A stretch of DNA of 12,647 bases, from assembly GCA_001464165.1 (NCBI GenBank), contig LNEX01000240.1, forward strand, positions 1-12,647, read 5' to 3'. The notes below the pieces were generated by a model. It was not told the origin of the DNA. It saw only the letters and a list, made by a program, of their open reading frames with translations, and searched no databases. Position numbers and translations under genes: made by a program. This document shows, one piece after another, positions 7,048 through 12,647 of the stretch (its first letter is position 1; each line of letters starts with the position of its first letter). Source of the stretch: a bacterium Ga0077546. Its GTDB lineage: Bacteria; Cyanobacteriota; Vampirovibrionia; Obscuribacterales; Obscuribacteraceae.

Positions 7048-7647
7048 ATGAAACTCGATAGATGCTTGCGAGCTAGTGGGCTCATTCTAGGAACTATCTC
7101 TGTTGTTCTCTTACTGCTTTTCTGCCAACCTGGCAGGGCCCAAAAAAACGCTACTACGGCAGCCTTGAAGGTCGGTTATTTCAATCTTAACCTAGTGAAG
7201 ATTTCTTGCCCTGAAACTGCTGGCTCTGAAACTCTCCGTTTGCAAGCTGAAAACCAGCTGAAGCGCGAGGTCGAGCTGGCAAATAAGCGCTTGCAGAAGG
7301 CTCAAGAAGAGAAGCGTTCTCCTGAAGAGCTAAAGAAGCTTACTAGCGATATTCAAGCCGAAATAAATGCTAAACAGCAGGCCTTGGCTCAGCTGGTCCA
7401 GACCGCGACTGCGCAAGCCGCAGAAAAAATCTTTCAAGCAGTCAATCAAGTTGCCCAGGAAAAGGGTCTCGACTTGGTTATTGACGGAGCTGGAGTCTAT
7501 GCTGGTGGCCAAAAAGTGATCGACAACGGCGTTGACGTCACAGCCGATATCATGCGAAAAATTAGCCCAGCGCAACTTATTAATAAGGTCGAGCAGGCTC
7601 AGGCTGAGCCTAAGGCCGCTGCAGTCACAGGGCCCAAAGCCAAGTAA
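7048..7647 (+). CDS. ompH: Skp/OmpH-family periplasmic chaperone
   Basis: This 199-residue protein belongs to the Skp (OmpH) family, trimeric periplasmic chaperones that hold unfolded outer-membrane proteins after Sec export. A signal peptide is clear: MKLDRCLR is basic, residues 11-26 are hydrophobic (GLILGTISVVLLLLF), and cleavage is likely after Ala31 (PGRA-Q). The first strand is LKVGYFNLNLV (40-50). A long charged coiled-coil hairpin spans about 62-138 (the tentacle helices, rich in Gln, Lys, Glu and Ala). The core is closed by GLDLVIDGAGVYAGGQKVID (140-159), which matches the family's LVLD...VLYAG motif, and TADIMRKI. The last 20 residues are an Ala/Pro/Lys tail. AGGGGG at 7039-7044 supports the ATG. 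It converges on the TPR gene with a 16-bp gap. Confidence 0.9.
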   Translation: MKLDRCLRASGLILGTISVVLLLLFCQPGRAQKNATTAALKVGYFNLNLVKISCPETAGSETLRLQAENQLKREVELANKRLQKAQEEKRSPEELKKLTSDIQAEINAKQQALAQLVQTATAQAAEKIFQAVNQVAQEKGLDLVIDGAGVYAGGQKVIDNGVDVTADIMRKISPAQLINKVEQAQAEPKAAAVTGPKAK

Positions 7648-7663
7648 GAAAAAGTAGTAATGG

Positions 7664-8764
7664 CTAAGGTCTGGAAGAGTTAGCTAACTCTAGTTCGGAC
7701 AAATGTCTCTGCCAAATTGCCCGCTTCTCTTTGTCTTTTATCAAAAGCAAGGCACTATTGTAGGCTTGGACGGCGGCTCTGATTTGTCCCTGCTTCTCTA
7801 AGGTGACGGCTTTGCCGAGGTAGATGTCACCATCTTTGGGATACCACTTTAGGCCCGTTGCAAAGGTTTTGGCCGCCTCTTCCAGATTGGCTTCTTTGAG
7901 ATAGATATTTCCTAGCGCTTGGAAGCAGCTAGGTAAAGCATCCTCTGTATTGATTTCGGTCAGATATTCAGCCTTTGCTTCTTCCTTTCGACCCATGCTA
8001 ATCAGTATTTCTGCTTTGAAGTTTCTTGCTTGGGGATAGCGGCCTCCTTTTGCCCTAATCGCCTTATCGATTTCACCAAGAGCTTCTAATTTTTTTGACT
8101 GCTTATACAAAACCACCGCCTTGCCTAGGTGAGCGTCGGCATTCGTTCCTTTTTTGTCCTGTTCTAGAGCAATATTGAGATGGGCCAAGGCTTCATCAGG
8201 CTTGTTGGCTTGAGCCAGTGCTAATCCTAGTGCCGTATGCAAACTGCTGCCTTTGGCTCCTAGTTTCTCTGCTCTCTTCAGAGTCTCTATCGACTCCGCA
8301 ATTCGTCCTTGGCCTTTTAGCAGGCTTCCTAAAAGGAATAGTGTTGTCTTGTCGTTAGGCTTGAGCTGAAGCATTACCTGGCACTCGCCAACTGCCTTTG
8401 AATAATTTCTATTGCTGACATAGCAGTTACATAATCCATAGTGTGCTTCCCAGTTGTCTGGAGCAATTGCAAGGGCCGCTCTGTATGCAGCCATTGCCTC
8501 TCTGGTGTTGCCGTGAAAAAGATTAAAATTGCCAAGATCTAGTTTCTCTGTGGCTTGGTGCTTAGAAGGTCTCAGAGTTCTTGTTACACCAAGGGAGAAA
8601 GTTGCAGCACTACTTTCTTTCTTGATAGCTCCTCTATCTTGCTCAACTAAGCTGGTGAGAGATGTGTCTTGAGCACAGGCCTGCTTCTGGAAGAAAAATG
8701 TTGCCAGTAATACTGCCAAGAAGTGACACTGTCTATCGGTGAATCTAAGTCTAAGTCTGGTCAT
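7664..8764 (-). CDS. Exported TPR-repeat protein
   Basis: This protein has 366 residues if it starts at the ATG at 8764, which has GGTGA two bases upstream. An in-frame GTG at 8773 would add three residues and has AGG eight bases ahead. The N-terminus looks exported: MTRLRLRFTDRQ is basic, then CHFLAVLLATFFF is hydrophobic, with a possible signal peptidase site at QACA-Q near residue 32. From about residue 75 to the end, roughly eight tandem tetratricopeptide repeats can be read, for example GNFNLFHGNTREAMAAYRAA and GNIYLKEANLEEAAKTFATG. There is no enzymatic domain. Exported TPR proteins usually act as periplasmic or outer-membrane scaffolds. It starts 32 bases after the stop of the barrel gene on the same strand and is probably co-transcribed with it. 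A perfect 16-bp palindrome lies in its last codons. Confidence 0.85.
   Translation of the reverse strand: MTRLRLRFTDRQCHFLAVLLATFFFQKQACAQDTSLTSLVEQDRGAIKKESSAATFSLGVTRTLRPSKHQATEKLDLGNFNLFHGNTREAMAAYRAALAIAPDNWEAHYGLCNCYVSNRNYSKAVGECQVMLQLKPNDKTTLFLLGSLLKGQGRIAESIETLKRAEKLGAKGSSLHTALGLALAQANKPDEALAHLNIALEQDKKGTNADAHLGKAVVLYKQSKKLEALGEIDKAIRAKGGRYPQARNFKAEILISMGRKEEAKAEYLTEINTEDALPSCFQALGNIYLKEANLEEAAKTFATGLKWYPKDGDIYLGKAVTLEKQGQIRAAVQAYNSALLLIKDKEKRAIWQRHLSELELANSSRP
7676..7691. repeat. Perfect 16-bp palindrome at the 3' end of the TPR gene
   Basis: AGAGTTAGCTAACTCT is self-complementary over 16 bases. It lies inside the last codons of the minus-strand TPR gene and about 30 bases after the convergent Skp gene stop. 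It could form a hairpin in either transcript, but no T-tract follows directly on either strand. A palindrome of this length can occur by chance in a window this size. Confidence 0.4.
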
Positions 8765-8796
8765 ATTCACCACTATGTCAGCCTGCTAAGGTGCTT

Positions 8797-9960
8797 TCAA
8801 CTGGACGGTTTATTTTCTGATGGTGCAGCAGATTCTTCGTCACCTTCTGATTTTGCAATATCCGGATTTTGCTGCTCAATCCGAGAACTGCTTGGTGGCG
8901 CCGTTTCAGTGGAGTTTTCTTGTGGAGTCGGCTCTTTTAGTGAAGGTTCTGATTTATTTTTCGTCTCAGCCTCTTTTTCATCTGGTTCAGCAAGTGGCGG
9001 CACCGAAGACTTCTGTAATTGTTTGCGAAGCTGATCCATGGCTACGCTTGTAGCTGATTTGTTGAAGGTGTAACGTAGTCCGCCAAATATACGGAAGTCA
9101 AAACCGCTGATTCCTTGCACGCCTCTCGAGTTCCAGTTGAATATTGGCTCCGCTCGCACAAACGTTACAAGACCGGGCAGCTTTTTGCTCACCTCTCTCG
9201 ATGCTTCGATTTGAGCAATCATGGCAAGGTTTCCCTGGCTAGGAATGGCATTGCCGTTTCTGTAATTGCATACTAGTGTATCTACGAAAGAAAATGTGTA
9301 AGGCCCACGTTTGTGCAGTATACCTAGGGTGTAGAAAGGGTCAATTTCGCGGGTTGGAGCTTGGAAGTAACTCTTGCCGCGCAGTTGCAGCTGAATATTG
9401 CCGAAAGCAATGGTGTTTGGATTGAGTACGTGGGTAAGAGTTACCCCTGGGAGAAAATCGAATTGGCGGAAATGACTTGCTTGCCAAAGTTCGCGGGCTT
9501 GTAGGTCAAACTGGAGTGTAGATCTGTTGCGAATGGGAATTTCATGACGAAGGCCCCATGCCAGCGATTGGGTGGTGGGGTAACTCAGTCTTCCGTGGTC
9601 AGCAAAGACGTCTTTGAGCACGAAGTAATTCGTATAGATACTTGTGCGAGGGAGTATACGATAGCCGATTGATAAGTTGGGTAGTGCGCGAAAGACATAG
9701 TCAGCCTTTCTATTCGAATTGGTAATCCACATTCGGCTTGGCAATTTTTGCAGCAGGTAAAAGGTTCGACCTGGTCTAAGGAGGTCCCGTTCCCGACCTA
9801 GACCAATAGGAGTAACGTCTGTGGGAATCAGGCTAGGCAGGTTAGGCAGTGTCTGATTTAGTCTGATTGGCGAAAAGTTTTGAGTGGGGTTGGGTGAAAA
9901 CTGCTGAGCGTTTACCGGATTGCTAAGTGAAGCTGCGCAAGCCATGATGGCGCTGAGCAA
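8797..9960 (-). CDS. Predicted outer-membrane beta-barrel protein with disordered C-terminal tail
   Basis: I do not recognise the exact family. The 387-residue reading has an N-terminal export signal (LSAIMACAASLSNPVNA-QQ, cleavage near residue 18) and a Pro/Asn-rich stretch (20-55). From about 85 to 300 it shows many short alternating polar/hydrophobic strands with aromatic ends, such as LPNLSIGYRIL, TSIYTNYFVL, STLQFDLQARELW, YTFSFVDTLVCNYR and FDFRIFGGLRYTF. This fits a barrel of roughly 10-12 strands. The last strand, ending RYTFNK (296-301), is followed by an 86-residue tail rich in Glu, Pro, Ser and Lys. That is unusual, because barrels normally end at the last strand. It has no POTRA domains and is too short for a TpsB-type transporter. 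The start is uncertain: TTG at 9960 is the first standard start codon, ATG 9945 is next, and signal-peptide-like sequence continues upstream in frame. Confidence 0.7.
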   Translation of the reverse strand: MLSAIMACAASLSNPVNAQQFSPNPTQNFSPIRLNQTLPNLPSLIPTDVTPIGLGRERDLLRPGRTFYLLQKLPSRMWITNSNRKADYVFRALPNLSIGYRILPRTSIYTNYFVLKDVFADHGRLSYPTTQSLAWGLRHEIPIRNRSTLQFDLQARELWQASHFRQFDFLPGVTLTHVLNPNTIAFGNIQLQLRGKSYFQAPTREIDPFYTLGILHKRGPYTFSFVDTLVCNYRNGNAIPSQGNLAMIAQIEASREVSKKLPGLVTFVRAEPIFNWNSRGVQGISGFDFRIFGGLRYTFNKSATSVAMDQLRKQLQKSSVPPLAEPDEKEAETKNKSEPSLKEPTPQENSTETAPPSSSRIEQQNPDIAKSEGDEESAAPSENKPSS

Positions 9961-10068
9961 TCCCCGAAAAAGGATTGAATCTCTTAGCGCATTTTTACAA
10001 TAGTAAGACTGTCTGTTCGTGATATTGATGATTGCTGAACTAGTAGAGGGATGCCTTAAGAAATGATC

Positions 10069-10081
10069 TCAGAACTTCTGA
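10069..10081. promoter_or_regulatory. 13-base inverted repeat, possible operator
   Basis: TCAGAA-C-TTCTGA is a perfect 6+1+6 dyad midway between the divergent genes, about 109 bp before the barrel gene start. Size and position fit a regulator site; the binding protein is unknown. Confidence 0.3.
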
Positions 10082-10136
10082 TAGCGCGTGATTGGCTATA
10101 GGAGAGGCGTTTGGCGTAAGTATCAAGTTTTGCAAA

Positions 10137-10170
10137 AAGGTATCGTACCTTAAAGTATGTTATATTTTAA
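10137..10170. promoter_or_regulatory. Two overlapping inverted repeats over an AT-rich promoter-like segment
   Basis: AAGGTA-TCG-TACCTT (10137-10151) is a perfect dyad with a 3-base centre. It shares two bases with TTAAAGTAT-GTT-ATATTTTAA (10150-10170), whose 9-base arms match except for one G-T wobble. The second repeat includes the -10-like TATGTT/TATATT. Nested dyads on a promoter core suggest regulated transcription of the giant gene; this is inference. Confidence 0.35.
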
Positions 10171-10277
10171 CAGACAGGTACTCGATTTCTCGAATCTTAG
10201 TTTGCTCTAGAAGCTTGAGTGTCAGTTGATTTAAGAATATGGACTAAGTGGTCCAACTTTTAAGTACTTTGGGTGTT

Positions 10278-10305
10278 GCTTATGCAGTTTTAGTACTTCA
10301 TAAGC
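10278..10305 (+). promoter_or_regulatory. Leader hairpin before the giant surface-protein gene
   Basis: GCTTATG (10278-10284) and CATAAGC (10299-10305) form a perfect 7-bp stem with a 14-base loop. It ends 25 bases before the start codon, 11 bases from the ribosome-binding site. It may affect mRNA stability or translation. Confidence 0.3.
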
Positions 10306-10316
10306 TTTGGTACCTC

Positions 10317-10322
10317 GAGGAG
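10317..10322 (+). promoter_or_regulatory. Strong ribosome-binding site for the giant gene
   Basis: GAGGAG lies eight bases before GTG 10331 and decides this start. Its GAGG is the right half of the palindrome CCTCGAGG (10313-10320), so it could be partly masked by pairing. Confidence 0.65.
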
Positions 10323-10330
10323 CAATCTAG

Positions 10331-12647
10331 GTGACCCGACGTTTCTTCCATCTAGTCAGCAAATTCTCAATTGTTGGCAGTTTCAGGCTAAGAAACGGCT
10401 CATCTATAGAGATTAGTGGCTTTCGTAGCAAGCTTATTGCTGCGTCAATTTTATTGCTAGCTTCTAGCCCCAAACTAACTGAAGTGCGTGCCTATGCCCA
10501 GTCTTACTCTGCGCCAGCTAGCATAAGTACCGTACCTCAAAGCGTAGATCTTAGTTCCTCAAGCAATGTTCAGAGTCTGGCTACAATGGGCTCTAGTGTT
10601 ACTCAAAGTGTTGTTGTGACCACCGGTGACAAGCTCCCCGGCGCGTCTACTGATAGTCAGAGTGGAGCCGGTCACCAGGGCCCGGATGTTCCTCCAGCAC
10701 CGGGCATGCCAGCCGTGGACACTCTAGGCGGTTTGATACCACCAGTTTTGGAGGTCACTCTTAGTCCTGAAGTGCCCGCTGTTGCCTCTACTGGGCTGGG
10801 GTTAGTTGATTCTGCAACTTCAACTTCAACTGTAACTGAAACTTCAACTGCGGCTGCATCGGCAAATTCAGCAACTACATTTTCTTCTGCTGCCGCTGTG
10901 CAGCCAGTTCAGCTCACTTTAGATACGAGCAACGTTTTTTCATCTGGTCTGGGCTTAGATCTCTCATCTACCCAAGCTACAATCGCAGCGCCCATTACCC
11001 AATCTGTAACTATTACGGTTGGCGGTTCTATGAGCAGCACGGGGTCCGTGGTTGGCGGCACTGCTCTGACTGTTAGCCCCGGCCAACTACTTACTCCCTC
11101 TCAATATGTCGCTGTAACGCAAGTTGTCGGGCAAGGCAATCAAAGTATTGTTCTCACTGATAGCGGAGTTTCGCAGGCGGGCACCCTTACTTTGCTTGCT
11201 GATCAAACTGGATCACTCAGTAGCCTTGTACTGCCTACTAACGTAGTTTTGAGTGGTGTTGGATTTAACGCTTCCGATCCTTTTGTGGTGAGTGGTTCAA
11301 CTAGCATTCTTGGCTCATTTTTTGCCTTGCAGAATAATGGTTCTAGCGCATCAACTCTCAATTTTGGCAATTTGACGGTGAGCGGGCTGTTAACTGCTGA
11401 CGCGGCTGCTTTGCCGGCCTTGTCGTTGGGTTCTGCTGTGACTGGTGACGGTTGGTTTTCATCCTCGGGGCTGACTATTAACACCGTTAGCTTCTTAAAT
11501 AACTCTGGTGTTATTAGCTCTCCAGCATTTCTAACTATTAACTCTGGTGGGAGTTTTACCAACACTGGAACGGTGTTGGCAAGCACTGGCAATTTGGCAG
11601 TCAATTCGTACTCAGGAAATTTCGTAAATAGTGGAATGTTGGCTGCTCCGGCTGGCAGCATCAATATCAATACAGAGGCTGCCACTCTGGCCTCAAATAT
11701 CAATTTCAATAATTTGGCGGGCAAACTCTCTGCCCAAGATAGTATCAATTTCCGTTCTGCTGGCAATGCTGGCAACGCTGACATTAATATTGGCGGCGGC
11801 GATTTGCTTTCGTCAAAGCTTAATGTCAATGCTGGTCTCGGCACTGCCGAGATTCATGTTGATCAACTGACGGGTGTGCTCACCAGTTACGGCTCAGCCG
11901 CTCATGTATCTGCCAATACGACAACGCTCACTCTAGGCGAACAGTGCTTGCTAGGTGATCCGACTTATTTTAACAACGGCAATATCGCTATTGCTGGCAA
12001 CGTCACCGTAGGTGAAAAGCTTGCCGTAATTGCATCCGGGAACATAACCAATAGCGGTGCGGGTGGTTATGCAATCACTGCCCGCAATGGCTCTGGCGTT
12101 GGCCAAGACATAACAATGATTGCCGGAGCGGCATTTACAACCAGTGTCGCCGGCGGTGGAGTTACCACGCTCTCAGGTGCACCTCCTGTCGGGGCGGTTC
12201 CTCTTGGTGGCTCCATAAACGTCACTGGTGGCAATGCCACTGGCGGAAACATCAGTCTGACAACTGGCTCAGGAGTTTCATCAATTGACGCCAGTGGTAC
12301 AACTGGAGCTGGTGGCAATGTCTCCCTGATAGCCTTTTCTAATGCTGCAGGTAATGCCAATGGCACCATTGTTCTGCCGACAACTTCGAGTATAAATTCG
12401 TCTGGTTCAGCGGGAAACAGCAACGGCAATATTGCCATTGCTGCCGGTCGCAGTAGCGGAGCAGCTGCTGTGGGCGTTCAGATTGGATCGCTTAATGCAT
12501 CTGGCGGCGTAACAACTACTGGCGGCAATATCACTGTTACTCTGGCTCAGCCGACTGCTAGCGCTGGTGGCGTGACTTATGATTCTACTGGTGCGATTTC
12601 TAATGGTGGGTTCTTCACCTTTCCTGTCGCTACTGGTACGACCGACC
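10331..12647 (+). CDS. Giant haemagglutinin/adhesin-like secreted protein, N-terminal part (runs off the right edge)
   Basis: From GTG 10331 the frame is open for 772 codons to the window end with no stop, so the full size is unknown and probably large. The N-terminus is an unusually long export signal. MTRRFFHLVSKFSIVGSFRL is a basic/hydrophobic extension, followed by SKLIAASILLLASS (33-46) and a likely cleavage after Ala56 (RAYA-QS), like extended signals of type V secreted proteins. Residues about 57-285 are low-complexity Ser/Thr/Ala/Val/Pro sequence. From about 287 on, Gly/Asn/Ser/Thr-rich short strands recur (GLTINTVSFLNNSGVISS, GGSFTNTGTVLASTGNLAV), as in beta-helical filamentous haemagglutinins. 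Later the motif GG[NS][IV] recurs at 626, 639, 662 and 732. I see no NPNGI/NPNL motifs of a classical TPS domain. Only one cysteine is visible. It is divergent from the barrel/TPR pair. It could be an adhesin, S-layer-like or contact-dependent protein. Confidence 0.85.
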   Translation, partial: MTRRFFHLVSKFSIVGSFRLRNGSSIEISGFRSKLIAASILLLASSPKLTEVRAYAQSYSAPASISTVPQSVDLSSSSNVQSLATMGSSVTQSVVVTTGDKLPGASTDSQSGAGHQGPDVPPAPGMPAVDTLGGLIPPVLEVTLSPEVPAVASTGLGLVDSATSTSTVTETSTAAASANSATTFSSAAAVQPVQLTLDTSNVFSSGLGLDLSSTQATIAAPITQSVTITVGGSMSSTGSVVGGTALTVSPGQLLTPSQYVAVTQVVGQGNQSIVLTDSGVSQAGTLTLLADQTGSLSSLVLPTNVVLSGVGFNASDPFVVSGSTSILGSFFALQNNGSSASTLNFGNLTVSGLLTADAAALPALSLGSAVTGDGWFSSSGLTINTVSFLNNSGVISSPAFLTINSGGSFTNTGTVLASTGNLAVNSYSGNFVNSGMLAAPAGSININTEAATLASNINFNNLAGKLSAQDSINFRSAGNAGNADINIGGGDLLSSKLNVNAGLGTAEIHVDQLTGVLTSYGSAAHVSANTTTLTLGEQCLLGDPTYFNNGNIAIAGNVTVGEKLAVIASGNITNSGAGGYAITARNGSGVGQDITMIAGAAFTTSVAGGGVTTLSGAPPVGAVPLGGSINVTGGNATGGNISLTTGSGVSSIDASGTTGAGGNVSLIAFSNAAGNANGTIVLPTTSSINSSGSAGNSNGNIAIAAGRSSGAAAVGVQIGSLNASGGVTTTGGNITVTLAQPTASAGGVTYDSTGAISNGGFFTFPVATGTTD
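10817..10849 (+). repeat. Degenerate ACTTCA hexamer repeat in the giant gene
   Basis: Codons alternate ACT with TCA, GTA or GAA, giving Thr-Ser-Thr-Ser-Thr-Val-Thr-Glu-Thr-Ser-Thr (residues 163-173). The exact hexamer is short, and six-base units keep the frame, so it could change linker length but not switch the gene off. Confidence 0.5.

Larger units (their letters stand above)
9961..10330. promoter_or_regulatory. Repeat-rich divergent region between barrel gene and giant surface-protein gene
   Basis: This 370-bp region has no supportable gene. It contains a 13-base inverted repeat (10069-10081), two overlapping inverted repeats in an AT-rich segment (10137-10170), a 5-bp hairpin TGGAC/GTCCA (10240-10255) and a 7-bp hairpin (10278-10305). 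Related motifs TTTTAAGTACTT (10259-10270) and TTTTAGTACTT (10288-10298) recur in the putative leader. The AT-rich TATGTTATATTTTAA near 10156-10170 is the likeliest promoter core for the plus-strand gene, but no good -35 box pairs with it. Confidence 0.45.

Noticed and set aside
8797..9960. Barrel gene as a TpsB transporter for the giant protein
   Set aside because: It is too short, with no POTRA domains and no recognisable TpsB motifs; only a looser functional link is kept as inference.
11203..11844. 213-codon minus-strand frame
   Set aside because: It is antisense to the giant gene, whose Gly/Ala/Ser/Asn-rich codons keep the opposite strand free of stops. The Leu/Pro/Ala-rich translation is typical of such shadows.
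12067..12438. 123-codon minus-strand frame
   Set aside because: Also an antisense shadow of the Gly/Thr-rich repeat region; Pro/Val/Ala-rich with no domain and no ribosome-binding site.
10331..12647. CRISPR array or DNA-level tandem repeats in the Gly-rich region
   Set aside because: The repeated GGN(I/V) motifs are at protein level, irregularly spaced and not conserved as DNA repeats.

Overview
The window reads as chromosomal DNA from a Gram-negative-type (diderm) bacterium of moderate GC content. The elongation factor P resembles cyanobacterial EF-P (MIS-NDFRTG start, PGKGAAF loop). An Skp/OmpH periplasmic chaperone implies an outer membrane, the tRNA does not encode its CCA end, and the window carries a filamentous-haemagglutinin-like giant protein and TPR proteins. 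My best guess is a non-photosynthetic relative of Cyanobacteria (Vampirovibrionia/Melainabacteria, for example Obscuribacterales). This is inference from remembered family features, not a search result.

Layout. (1) 1-362, minus strand: the 5' end of a TPR protein that runs off the left edge. (2) 455-1255, plus: an SRAP/YedK-HMCES abasic-site shield protein, with a perfect sliding-clamp-binding pentapeptide (QLSLF) at its C-terminus. (3) 1269-4004, minus: valyl-tRNA synthetase, convergent with SRAP and only 13 bp away. (4) 4005-4339: divergent control region with candidate promoter and leader structures. (5) 4340-6833, plus: efp-accB-accC, a compact operon joining EF-P to the biotin carrier and biotin carboxylase subunits of acetyl-CoA carboxylase. 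(6) 6834-7047: a perfect 18-bp palindrome, a CAU-anticodon tRNA and a likely promoter. (7) 7048-7647, plus: the Skp/OmpH chaperone. (8) 7664-9960, minus: a two-gene unit encoding a predicted outer-membrane beta-barrel protein with a long disordered tail, then a secreted TPR protein. (9) 9961-10330: a repeat-rich divergent control region. (10) 10331-12647, plus: the start of a very large haemagglutinin/adhesin-like surface protein, at least 772 residues with no stop before the right edge.

The left two thirds is ordinary housekeeping: translation, fatty-acid synthesis and envelope biogenesis. The right third looks like an accessory envelope module. A giant secreted beta-helix-like protein is transcribed away from a barrel protein and a periplasmic TPR protein, downstream of a periplasmic chaperone. 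Whether these genes work together is inference from position only. I saw no insertion sequence, CRISPR array, rRNA, phage gene or recognisable riboswitch.
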